Positions 34,100 to 42,222 of a stretch of DNA of 64,000 bases are shown in pieces. Numbering within the stretch: the first letter of the stretch is position 1; each line of letters begins with the position of its first letter. The DNA is from Sphingomonas gei. Its GTDB lineage: Bacteria; Pseudomonadota; Alphaproteobacteria; Sphingomonadales; Sphingomonadaceae. The position numbers and the translations under genes are program-made. The notes beneath the pieces are model-generated. The model was not told the DNA's origin, searched no databases, and was given only the letters and a program-made list of their open reading frames with translations. The stretch spans positions 372,001 through 436,000 of the forward strand of contig NZ_SRXT01000003.1 of NCBI RefSeq assembly GCF_004792685.1. Reading direction: 5' to 3'.

Positions 34100-36507
34100 G
34101 CGGAAGCTCCAGTGGCGAGAAGGGCGTTGTGGGTCGCCGGCGCGGGCTTGGCCTCGCGCCTGGCGATGGGGCGGAAGACTACGGCTAGCATCATCTTCTG
34201 GTCGTCCGCGCGCGGTGGCGGCGGGACCATCATGAAGCCGAATTCGTCGTCGCACTTGAAAAGGTTGGGGGCGGTCTGCTCCATGCCCTCAAGCGAAGGC
34301 GAAGCGGCAATTTCCACGCCCGACTTCGGAGTATCGCTGAGGAACTCCTTTACCGGCATGAAGGTGACGCCCTCGACTTGCAGCCAATCGAACAGCTGGC
34401 CGAACTGCAGGCCGACCGAGAAACGGCAATCGTCGATCGGGATCGGCGCGAGATAATAGCCGTCATGCGTCGGCGTGGCGGTGACCGCACCGGTCGTGAC
34501 GTTGGTGCCGTCGGCGATGATCACCGGCAGCGAAATCGTCTGGTCGACGAAATCGGCATATTTGAGCGCCATCCCGAACCGCTGGCTGGCGAGCAAGGCG
34601 AGCTTGAGCGACAGGCCTTCGCCCTGCAGCTCGGCCGGCAGATACATGCGCTCGGCGCCCTTCATGTAGAACAGGCCGCGCTGGCGCAGGCCACGCTTCG
34701 CCACCGCCGCGTCGAACAGCGGAACGGTGTCGTCGACGCCGAGGTTTATGTCGTGCTCGAATTCCGCGACGAGCGCGAGCTCGTCCGCCATCGGCAGGAA
34801 CATCAGCCGCGTGAGAACGGAGGCAGCAGTGCGGCGCCACATCGTCACGGCGCACGGTGCCGAAGCGCGAAGGATCGCGTCCTGCTGGGCATGGACGAAA
34901 CGGATGCAACCGGCCTGGATGCGATCGCGGATCGCGCTCTGGCGGCCCTTGATGCTGCTCTCGCGGCGGATCGGCGTGCCATCGAGCTTATAGTCGATCA
35001 CCGAGCCCTGTGCGGCGGTGCAGGTCTGCTCGAGCACCGCGACATTGCGGCTCATCGCCTCGAGCGTGTTCGCGTCATAATTGGCCGGATCGAGCAGGCC
35101 CTTCTTATCGAAGCCGGTACGGAACTGTTCGCGCAGCAGCAGATAGCGACCGGCGACGTTGACCCCGAGCAGGCGCTTGAGCACCGGCTCGATTTCGTTC
35201 TGGACGGTGCCGTTATAGCCGAGGTCGACCAGCATCAGCGTGTCGCCCGTGGCGGGATCGACGGTGCTGCGGACATGCTGGGCGAGGCGATCGGCGAACG
35301 CCTTCGACGCCTTGACGATGCGACGCATCTGCGCGGGATTGCGGATCGCCTTGAGGAAGGCGCCGATCCGGCCATGGGCGGGCAGCGCCTTGTTGACCAT
35401 TGCGATCTCGGTTGGCGAGAGCAGCAACTGCTTCATCATCGTGTCGAGATCGGTGGTCAGCTCGCGCTGGAGGTAGCTCTCGACCGCCTGCTCGTTGACG
35501 AACGAAGCGGCGACCGCGGTGAAGCGGCTGATCTCGATCGCGTGGCCGACGGCATGCTTGCCTGCCGCCCGATGGACGATGAGCGGCAGATGCCCGTCGC
35601 GCATCAGGAACAGGTAATGGACCTTGCCGCCGCGCCGGGTCTCCAGCGCCGCAGCCTCGTCGCCGAGCCAGCGGTCGAAGCCGTGCAGCACGGGGCCGAG
35701 CGTGGCGAAGCCGAAGGCCTCGGCCGGGTCGGTGATCGTCGGCTCGGCCGAAGCGAGCGCGGCGCGGTGCGGCTGATGCGTGGTCGCGATCCCCGACGCC
35801 TGGGGATGGAGCATCGCGCTCACCGCCGCCTCGAGGCGCAGGCGCTGTTCGGTCGCTTCGCCGAACTGTTTCAAGTGGAGAGTGTTGACTCCGAACGGCG
35901 CAACGCCGTCGACGTCGGCGCGCTTGTTGTCGCCGATGTGCAGGATTGCCTGGGGCGCGACGCCGGTCTCGGCGAGGACCTGCTTGTAGAGGCCTTCGCG
36001 CTTGGATTGACCGTAGACCGAAGAGCAGAAGAAGCGGTCGATCAGATTGGCGACGTCATCGCCCGCGGCGACCGCGATAAGCCCGCGCAGCTGGTCGGCA
36101 TTGAGATAGGTGTCGGAGACGATGATCACCTGCAGCCCGCGACGCTTCGCTTCGCGCATCAGCGCGACGGTCGGCGCGAAGGCGAAGCAATGCAGCGCCT
36201 CGGCCGCCAGCTCGTGCTCGACGGCGATGGTGCGCTCGGCCAGTCCCGCATTGGGGAGCAGCTCGGCATAGATTTCCTCGATGCTCACTTCGAAACGCGT
36301 GCGGCGCAGTGCCGAGGCGTTGCGTGCGCGCTGCTCAGCCCAAATGCGCTGCTGCACCGTGGTGTCGGGCAGCAGGCCGAACAGGTCGCCCGGCGCATGG
36401 GTATCGCGCCACAGCAAGGTATCGAAGCAATCGAGCGAAAGCATCTTGATGCCGTCGCGCCCATCGAGCGCGCTCGGCAGGGCATGCGGAAGAATGAAGT
36501 CGGCCAA
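34096..36507 (-). CDS. Large HAD-superfamily protein, possible flagellar surface modification
   Basis: The 803-residue protein has an N-terminal HAD hydrolase domain: motif I SLDCFDTLLWRD, motif II VIIVSDTYLN, and motif IV ILHIGDNKRADVDGVAPFGV. A long C-terminal region (about 260-800) is not recognised in detail; it resembles COG5610-type predicted HAD proteins that sit with polysaccharide or flagellar glycosylation genes. TTG at 36507 is chosen because AGGGA lies 8 bases upstream and the promoter box then lies 46 nt away. The upstream ATGs at 36549 and 36537 lie nearly on the box. It is paired with a methyltransferase. Confidence 0.65.
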   Translation of the reverse strand: MADFILPHALPSALDGRDGIKMLSLDCFDTLLWRDTHAPGDLFGLLPDTTVQQRIWAEQRARNASALRRTRFEVSIEEIYAELLPNAGLAERTIAVEHELAAEALHCFAFAPTVALMREAKRRGLQVIIVSDTYLNADQLRGLIAVAAGDDVANLIDRFFCSSVYGQSKREGLYKQVLAETGVAPQAILHIGDNKRADVDGVAPFGVNTLHLKQFGEATEQRLRLEAAVSAMLHPQASGIATTHQPHRAALASAEPTITDPAEAFGFATLGPVLHGFDRWLGDEAAALETRRGGKVHYLFLMRDGHLPLIVHRAAGKHAVGHAIEISRFTAVAASFVNEQAVESYLQRELTTDLDTMMKQLLLSPTEIAMVNKALPAHGRIGAFLKAIRNPAQMRRIVKASKAFADRLAQHVRSTVDPATGDTLMLVDLGYNGTVQNEIEPVLKRLLGVNVAGRYLLLREQFRTGFDKKGLLDPANYDANTLEAMSRNVAVLEQTCTAAQGSVIDYKLDGTPIRRESSIKGRQSAIRDRIQAGCIRFVHAQQDAILRASAPCAVTMWRRTAASVLTRLMFLPMADELALVAEFEHDINLGVDDTVPLFDAAVAKRGLRQRGLFYMKGAERMYLPAELQGEGLSLKLALLASQRFGMALKYADFVDQTISLPVIIADGTNVTTGAVTATPTHDGYYLAPIPIDDCRFSVGLQFGQLFDWLQVEGVTFMPVKEFLSDTPKSGVEIAASPSLEGMEQTAPNLFKCDDEFGFMMVPPPPRADDQKMMLAVVFRPIARREAKPAPATHNALLATGASA

Positions 36508-36553
36508 TGCAGTTTCCCTGGAAAATGCGTCCCGCATCGGTGGACGCATGATT

Positions 36554-36561
36554 CTTATAGG
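36554..36561 (-). promoter_or_regulatory. CCTATAAG box before the HAD gene
   Basis: The minus strand reads TTCCTATAAGAATC, 46 nt upstream of the proposed TTG start. It places the HAD-methyltransferase pair in the same regulatory class as the flagellar operons. flaF, on the other strand, starts 61 nt away. Confidence 0.5.
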
Positions 36562-36622
36562 AAGAGCGAAGACCAGCTCGGCAAAATCTTCCTAGAATGA
36601 GATCGTCAGCAAAGGAGCCCGC

Positions 36623-36982
36623 ATGACACTCACTGCCTACCAGCACGCCCGCAGCCGGGCGGAAACGCCGCGCGCGGCCGAATTCCGGTTGATGAGCCAG
36701 ATCACCGGCGAGATGATGGATGCCGAGACCGCCGGTCTCAAAGGAGCGATGCTGATGCAGCCGCTTCACCGCAACCGCGAGATGTGGTCGGCCTTCGCCA
36801 CCGATTGCGGCGCGACCGGCAACGGTTTGCCCAATGAGCTGCGTGCGCAGATCATTTCGCTGGCCTTGTGGGTCGAGCGGTTCACCAGCGACGTCGTCTC
36901 CGGGCGCGAGCCGCTCGGCGAGTTGATCTCGCTCAACCGCACGATCATGGAAGGCCTGCGCGGACAGCGTCTCGCCGCCTGA
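36623..36982 (+). CDS. flaF: Flagellar biosynthesis regulator FlaF
   Basis: The 119-residue protein matches FlaF, the alphaproteobacterial factor that promotes flagellin synthesis or secretion and opposes FlbT. Visible motifs are YQHARSRAETPRAAEFRLMS, LHRNREMWSAFATDCGATGN, LRAQIISLALWVERFTSDVV and LISLNRTIMEGLRGQRL. The start has a strong AAAGGAG. Neither flbT nor flagellin genes are in this window, so flaF stands alone, followed by a terminator. Confidence 0.88.
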   Translation: MTLTAYQHARSRAETPRAAEFRLMSQITGEMMDAETAGLKGAMLMQPLHRNREMWSAFATDCGATGNGLPNELRAQIISLALWVERFTSDVVSGREPLGELISLNRTIMEGLRGQRLAA

Positions 36983-37002
36983 GCAGCAGCCTCACGATCA
37001 GT

Positions 37003-37038
37003 AAAAGGGCGCCGTGGTGAGACCGCGGCGCCTTTTCT
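37003..37038 (+). terminator. Terminator after flaF
   Basis: AAAAGGGCGCCG pairs with CGGCGCCTTTT (one bulged G), closed by a GGT/ACC inner stem, and ends in TTTTCTGTTT. Between here and 37153 no further feature is seen. Confidence 0.8.
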
Positions 37039-37153
37039 GTTTGGCGAATGGTGGTTAGTACGCCGACCGTTTTCGGATCATGGCCGATGAGCAGCTATTC
37101 CGCGTCGCCGAGCATCGCGGTAGGAAGGTGCGGAAGCGATACACGGGGGCACG

Positions 37154-37849
37154 ATGCGAACGATCGGCTTGATTGGGGGAATGAGCTGGGAAAGCTCGGC
37201 CGAATATTACCGTATCCTCAATCAAGGCGTTCGGGACCGACTCGGCCCAACGGCATCGGCTTCCTGCCTGCTCTGGTCGTTCAATTTTGCAGAGATCGAG
37301 GCGCTACAGCATCAAGGTGACTGGGACCGCCTGACCGCTCGCATCGTGGACGCCGCGCAGCGGCTCGAGGCCGGCGGCGCCGACGTGCTGTTGATCTGCA
37401 CCAACACCATGCATCGAATGGCACCCGCGGTTCAGGCGGCGGTGAAGGTGCCGCTGCTTCACATCGCTGACCCCACTGCCGAGCGCATCAAGTCGGCTGG
37501 CTTTCGAAAGGTCGGACTGCTCGGCACGGCGTTCACGATGGAACATGACTTTTACAAGGGGCGATTGGCCAAGCAGCACGGCCTGAGCGTCATCGTTCCC
37601 AGCGAAGCGGATCGCGCGACGGTTCATCGTGTAATCTATGAGGAGCTGGTCGCTGGGAGAATCGTTCCGGCTTCGCGGGAAGCTTATCGAGACATAATCG
37701 CGCGCATGGTCGAGGCTGGTGCAGAGGCGGTGATCCTCGGATGCACCGAAATCATGCTGCTGATTGGCCCCCAAGACAGTCCGGTTCCCGTTTTTGACAC
37801 GACGGCGATCCATGCGGCAGCGGCGATCGAGGCAGCGCTGGCTGGCTGA
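37154..37849 (+). CDS. Aspartate/glutamate racemase family protein
   Basis: The 231-residue protein belongs to the PLP-independent amino-acid racemase family. The two catalytic cysteines are C82 (VLLICTNTMH) and C197 (VILGCTEI), with the N-terminal IGLIGGMSWESSAEYYRILN typical of the aspartate racemase/YgeA subgroup. YgeA-like members are broad-spectrum or homoserine racemases, so the substrate is open. It is a single gene, unrelated to its motility neighbours, convergent with a chemoreceptor gene. Confidence 0.9.
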   Translation: MRTIGLIGGMSWESSAEYYRILNQGVRDRLGPTASASCLLWSFNFAEIEALQHQGDWDRLTARIVDAAQRLEAGGADVLLICTNTMHRMAPAVQAAVKVPLLHIADPTAERIKSAGFRKVGLLGTAFTMEHDFYKGRLAKQHGLSVIVPSEADRATVHRVIYEELVAGRIVPASREAYRDIIARMVEAGAEAVILGCTEIMLLIGPQDSPVPVFDTTAIHAAAAIEAALAG

Positions 37850-37863
37850 ACGGCAGCTTCCGG

Positions 37864-37882
37864 GTCGCCGCAGTGCGGCGAC
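37864..37882. repeat. 19-bp perfect palindrome between convergent genes
   Basis: GTCGCCGCA-G-TGCGGCGAC lies between the convergent racemase and chemoreceptor stops. It may form a hairpin that ends either transcript, but no U tract is present. Confidence 0.5.
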
Positions 37883-37903
37883 GCCCTTCGGCGCGCCGCG
37901 CGC

Positions 37904-39301
37904 TTAGAATGAAGCCCAGGCGTCCGAGCCCGCGCCTGCCTTTGCGGCGGCGGGAAGCGCCTTGACCGGCGAAACATAGCCTGCGGACTTGGTTGCAGCC
38001 CTGGCGGGGCGGGCGGACGGGCGCGGGCGCGCCGATCCGCCCTCGCTGCCAATGTTGAACCTCGCTGCCTGCTCCCCCAGCGCGGCGACTTCGCCCGACA
38101 GGCTGCGCGCGGCAGCGGATGTCTGCTCGACCATCGCGGCATTTTGCTGCGTGGCCTGATCCATCGTGCCGATCGCGACGCTGATCTGCGTGATCGCGGT
38201 CGACTGGGCCTCATTGTCGGCGGCGATCCCGCCGAGCAGGGCATGGACCTCGCCGACGTCGCCCGAAATGTCGGCCAGCGCGCCGTCGACCTTTTGCACC
38301 ATCTCCACTGCGGCGACGATGTCGGTCTGGGTGGCGGTGAGCTGGTCGCGGGCGCGACCCGCTTCTTCTTCGGCGCGCATGGCAAGCGCCGAGACGAGAT
38401 CGGCGACGACTGCGAAGCCGCGGCCCGCTTCGCCTGCGCGGCCGGCCTCGACCGCAGCGTTCATTGCGAGAACGCGAGTCTGGAACGCGATCTTGTCGAG
38501 ACCTTCGATGACGCTGTCGATTCCCTTCGCCGAATCCGCGACGCGAGTCATCGCCTGTACTGCCTCGTCAGCGATCGAGCGCCCGCCCGAGACGGTGGCG
38601 ATGGCACCGTCGGCGCGGCCGACCGTGCGGTTGGCGGCTTGCGCAGTCGCCTTGAGGCGCTGGTCCATCTGGGTAACCGCAGCGGCGGTCTGTTCGAGGC
38701 TGGCGGCGTTTGTTTCGGTGCGCCGCGCTAAATCCTCTGAAGCCTGCGCGATTTCGCCCGAGCCGGTGTGAATCGCCGAGGCGCTTTCGGTCACCGACCC
38801 GATGAGCCCCCGCAGCGATCCCAGCGCCGCATTGTAATTGGTGCGGAGCACGGCGTAGCTGTCGGGGAAGCCCTCGCCGATTTCGGCGGTGAGGTCACCC
38901 TCACTCAGCCGCTCGAGTTGGCTGCCGAGCCGCTGGACCGCTTCGTCCTGCTCCTGCGCGAGGCGCTGCTGCACCACCGCAGCGTCGCGGAAGCTCAGCA
39001 TCGCCTTGGTCATGCGGCCGACACAGTCCTGATAGTCAGTGAATTGGATCGGCGCGGCCAGATCGCCAGCGGCGAGCCCCTCCATCCGGACCACGGTCGA
39101 GACATAGGGATCGGCGATCGCCTTGCGATAGCGCGCGCACTGCACCGCGGCGCCGGTGATGAGGATTGCGACGATCGGCAGCGCGATCATGAGCGGTGCG
39201 ATCAATGCGACCAGCGCGATGGCGACCATCGCTCCAAGCAGCGAATTGAATGCGATGACGAGCTTGAGACGTATCGGCGCCACCGCCTGAAACCAGTGCA
39301 T
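37904..39301 (-). CDS. Methyl-accepting chemotaxis protein
   Basis: The 465-residue receptor has a short N-terminal membrane hairpin ([40 protein letters not shown]) with almost no periplasmic domain, then HAMP-like segments and the MCP signalling domain with hairpin tip [20 protein letters not shown] and [20 protein letters not shown]. The C-terminal tail ends DAWASF, a WxxF tether for CheR/CheB. ATG at 39301 is chosen (GGAGACG upstream); the first ATG of the frame at 39385 overlaps the promoter box. The lack of a periplasmic sensor suggests it senses internal or membrane cues. Confidence 0.92.
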   Translation of the reverse strand: MHWFQAVAPIRLKLVIAFNSLLGAMVAIALVALIAPLMIALPIVAILITGAAVQCARYRKAIADPYVSTVVRMEGLAAGDLAAPIQFTDYQDCVGRMTKAMLSFRDAAVVQQRLAQEQDEAVQRLGSQLERLSEGDLTAEIGEGFPDSYAVLRTNYNAALGSLRGLIGSVTESASAIHTGSGEIAQASEDLARRTETNAASLEQTAAAVTQMDQRLKATAQAANRTVGRADGAIATVSGGRSIADEAVQAMTRVADSAKGIDSVIEGLDKIAFQTRVLAMNAAVEAGRAGEAGRGFAVVADLVSALAMRAEEEAGRARDQLTATQTDIVAAVEMVQKVDGALADISGDVGEVHALLGGIAADNEAQSTAITQISVAIGTMDQATQQNAAMVEQTSAAARSLSGEVAALGEQAARFNIGSEGGSARPRPSARPARAATKSAGYVSPVKALPAAAKAGAGSDAWASF

Positions 39302-39383
39302 GTTGTTCGTCTCCGATTGGCCGCCCATCGAATTTGCGACCCGAGGGGGCACCCTTTGCGCAAATCGCAGACAGGTATTGTCC

Positions 39384-39391
39384 ATTATAGG
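39384..39391 (-). promoter_or_regulatory. CCTATAAT box before chemoreceptor 1
   Basis: The minus strand reads TTCCCCTATAATGGAC, 82 nt upstream of the chosen ATG at 39301. The ATG contained in TATAATGG is part of the box, not a start. Confidence 0.5.
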
Positions 39392-39464
39392 GGAAATGGT
39401 GGAGACACATTTGCCGGCCGGGCGATTTACTGTCGCGACTCCCCATTTCTGCTAGCGATCAGTT

Positions 39465-41333
39465 TCAGAACGACGCCCAGTCTTCCCCGCCGCCCGCCAT
39501 CGCCGTCACCGGCAGCGCCCGCACCGGCGAGACGTAGCCAGCGGCCTTGGTCGCCGGCTTGGCTTGCGTGGCGGTTCGCGCCGCCGGACGTGCGGCATTG
39601 CCGACGTTGAACTTCGACGCATGCTCGCTGAGCGCGGCGACTTCACCCGAGAGGTTGCGCGCTGCAGCGGAAGTCTCTTCGACCATTGCGGCATTTTGTT
39701 GGGTCGACTGGTCCATCGTCCCGATCGCGACGCTGATCTGCGTGATCGCGGTCGACTGGGCATGGTTGTCGGTCGCCATCTGGGCGAGCAGCGCATGAAC
39801 CTCGCTCACATCGCCAGAGATGTCGGCCAGCGCGAGATCGACCTTCTGGACCATCCCCACCGCCGAGACGATGTCAGTCTGGGTCGCGGTGAGCTGATCG
39901 CGTGCGCGCGCTGCTTCTTCTTCCGAGCGCATCGCGAGTGCGGAGACGAGGTCCGCAACGACTGCGAAGCCACGGCCCGCTTCGCCGGCGCGGCCAGCTT
40001 CGACGGCGGCGTTCATCGCGAGAACGCGCGTCTGGAAGGCGATCTTGTCGAGCCCCTCAATGACCGAGTCGATGCCCTTGGCACCGTCGGCGACGCGGCT
40101 CATCGCCTGGACCGCTTCGTCTGCGACCGCGCGGCCACCCGAAACCGTGGCAATGGCGCCGTCGGCGCGTTCGACCGTGCGGCCGGCCGAAGCCGCGGTC
40201 GCCTTGAGGCGGCCGTCCATCTGCGTCACCGCCGCCGAAGTCTGTTCGAGGCTGGCGGCATTGGCTTCGGTGCGGCGCGCGAGGTCTTCCGAGGCCTGGG
40301 CGATCTCGCCCGAACCAGTGCGGATCGTCAGCGCACTCTCCATCACCGTGCCGATCAGGCTGCGCAACTCGCCCACCGCTGCGTTGAAGTTGACCTTGAC
40401 CGATTCATAGGTGGGCGAAAACGCCTCGTCGATCTCGCTGGTCAGGTCGCCTTGCGCCAGCTTGCTCAAATTGGCCTCGAGTATCTCGACCACGCGCTGC
40501 TGCTCGGCGTCGGCGATCTTCTTGGCGGCGTCGGTATTCTGCTTGTCGACCGCCGCCTCGCGGAACACGAGTACCGCCTTGGCCATTGCACCGATCTCGT
40601 CGTTACGAACGATGCCGGGGATTTCTGCCGCGTTGTCGCCTTCTGCCAGCGTCTTCATCCGCGCCTGGAGATCGGCGATGGGCATTGTGATGCCCAATCG
40701 CGACACGAGCAGGCCCACGCCTATCGCGATCGCAATCGCGACCACGCTGACGATCAACAGGCTGGTCGACGTGCCCTTGGCGGCCGCAGTGAGGTCGTTG
40801 GACAGGGCCTGCGCGTCCGCTACGTCCTCGTTGTTAGCCCTGACCAATTCCTGCATCGTCACATCGAGCTTGGCATCGAGACCGGCGAGGATCGCGCGGG
40901 CCGCGTCGTTCTCATCGCGTAAGCCAAGGGCGATTGCCTGTTCGGCACCCTTGTGAATTTCGTCGAACTTGGCGCGATAACCATCGAGCTCCGCGGCCAT
41001 GCTCGGGTCGATCTGCTTGATCTCGTCGAATATCTTGACCGCGTTCTCGTGAGCGGCGCGCTCGTCGTCGGCGGCAGCCCGGCCTGCGGCTGATCCGCCT
41101 GGATAAGCCATCACCCGGTAGCTCGCATACAGCATCTGGGTGCCGAAGCGGTTGGCGCGGGCAAGCTTGGTCGTGATCGGCAGCTTCTTGTCGACAAGCA
41201 GCGCATAGGCATTGTCGGCATTCATGAGCGACCGCGATCCATAGAGCGCGACGCCCAGCGTGATCAGCCCGAGCATCAGCAACAACCCCATGATCTTCAC
41301 GGGAATTCTGATGCGTGCGAGAAGGTCTGCCAT
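39465..41333 (-). CDS. Methyl-accepting chemotaxis protein
   Basis: The 622-residue receptor has an N-terminal transmembrane helix (about 12-32) and a periplasmic four-helix-bundle-like domain (about 35-190, with LPITTKLARANRFGTQMLYA and DEIKQIDPSMAAELDGYRAK). A second transmembrane helix (about 192-213, LIVSVVAIAIAIGVGLLVSR), HAMP and the signalling domain ([20 protein letters not shown]) follow. The signalling domain is nearly identical in sequence to that of the neighbouring receptor, pointing to duplication with a different sensor. It also ends in a WxxF tail (EDWASF). Confidence 0.94.
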   Translation of the reverse strand: MADLLARIRIPVKIMGLLLMLGLITLGVALYGSRSLMNADNAYALLVDKKLPITTKLARANRFGTQMLYASYRVMAYPGGSAAGRAAADDERAAHENAVKIFDEIKQIDPSMAAELDGYRAKFDEIHKGAEQAIALGLRDENDAARAILAGLDAKLDVTMQELVRANNEDVADAQALSNDLTAAAKGTSTSLLIVSVVAIAIAIGVGLLVSRLGITMPIADLQARMKTLAEGDNAAEIPGIVRNDEIGAMAKAVLVFREAAVDKQNTDAAKKIADAEQQRVVEILEANLSKLAQGDLTSEIDEAFSPTYESVKVNFNAAVGELRSLIGTVMESALTIRTGSGEIAQASEDLARRTEANAASLEQTSAAVTQMDGRLKATAASAGRTVERADGAIATVSGGRAVADEAVQAMSRVADGAKGIDSVIEGLDKIAFQTRVLAMNAAVEAGRAGEAGRGFAVVADLVSALAMRSEEEAARARDQLTATQTDIVSAVGMVQKVDLALADISGDVSEVHALLAQMATDNHAQSTAITQISVAIGTMDQSTQQNAAMVEETSAAARNLSGEVAALSEHASKFNVGNAARPAARTATQAKPATKAAGYVSPVRALPVTAMAGGGEDWASF

Positions 41334-41393
41334 AAGATGCCTTTACTGTCGGGCGCACAGCGGCGCTCACCGCCTGCGACATGATATCAGTAT

Positions 41394-41401
41394 CTTATAG
41401 G
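41394..41401 (-). promoter_or_regulatory. CCTATAAG box before chemoreceptor 2
   Basis: The minus strand reads TGTCCTATAAGATACTG, 60 nt upstream of the receptor ATG. The following 41402-41606 stretch shows nothing else recognisable. Confidence 0.5.
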
Positions 41402-41606
41402 ACAGAGCGCCGCGCGGGGCGTGGCTTACACCTTACTCTGACGGCTAGGTATTTGTGCGTGACCAAGCATCCCAGCCGTCAAGGGTTCTGCGGGATTTTC
41501 CCGGCCTAGGGGCACCGCGGGATGCCGGGTACGTAATCAGAGGCGAATTTTCGCCGCCATCGGCAGACCGTTAGCTCGCGGGCCCGCATTAGCGGGCAGA
41601 GCGGCC

Positions 41607-42221
41607 TCAACTCTTTGGAAACAACCCCGCTGCAAACGCAATGCGCAATGCTTCGGACAAGCTGCGCACCTCGAGCTTTTCCATCAGATTGGCCCGATAG
41701 ATCTCCACCGTCCGCGGGCTGATATCGAGCTCATAAGCGATGATCTTGTTCGATCGCCCTTCGATGAGTCCCTTGAGGACATCGGTCTCGCGCGGGCTGA
41801 GCTTGGCGATCTTCGCCTCAGCCGCGTTGACGCGCGACGCCGCCTCATTGTCTTCCTCCAGGCGGGAAAAGGCGTTGTCGATCAACTGGAGCAAAGTCTC
41901 CGCCTCATAAGGCTTTTCGATGAAATCGAGCGCGCCGGCCTTCATCGCCTGCACCGCCAGCCCGACATTGCCCTGCCCGGTGAGCACGATCGGCACGAAG
42001 CGCGGGCTGTCATCGAGCGCGGTCAGCACATCGAGGCCAGTGGCGCCGGGCATGTGGAAATCGAGCAACAGCACGCCCGGATCGAGTTCGCCGACATCCT
42101 GAAGGAAGGCATCGCCCGATCGGAAGCCGCGGACGATCAGATCCTGGCGGATGGACAACAGGCTGTGGAGCGACGCGCGGACGGCATCGTCATCGTCCAC
42201 GATGTAGATCGTTCGGCTCAT
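41607..42221 (-). CDS. FixJ/NarL-family response regulator
   Basis: The 204-residue protein has a receiver domain (IYIVDDDDAVRASLHSLL, phospho-acceptor Asp in VLLLDFHMPGATGLDVLTAL, Lys in LDFIEKPYEAETLLQLI) and a LuxR-type helix-turn-helix (LSPRETDVLKGLIEGRSNKI, SPRTVEIYRANLMEKL). The IEKP and spacing match FixJ-type regulators. ATG at 42221 overlaps the kinase stop and has GGGGAA upstream. It is the partner of the adjacent kinase; targets are not visible here. Confidence 0.9.
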   Translation of the reverse strand: MSRTIYIVDDDDAVRASLHSLLSIRQDLIVRGFRSGDAFLQDVGELDPGVLLLDFHMPGATGLDVLTALDDSPRFVPIVLTGQGNVGLAVQAMKAGALDFIEKPYEAETLLQLIDNAFSRLEEDNEAASRVNAAEAKIAKLSPRETDVLKGLIEGRSNKIIAYELDISPRTVEIYRANLMEKLEVRSLSEALRIAFAAGLFPKS

Positions 42222-42222
42222 T

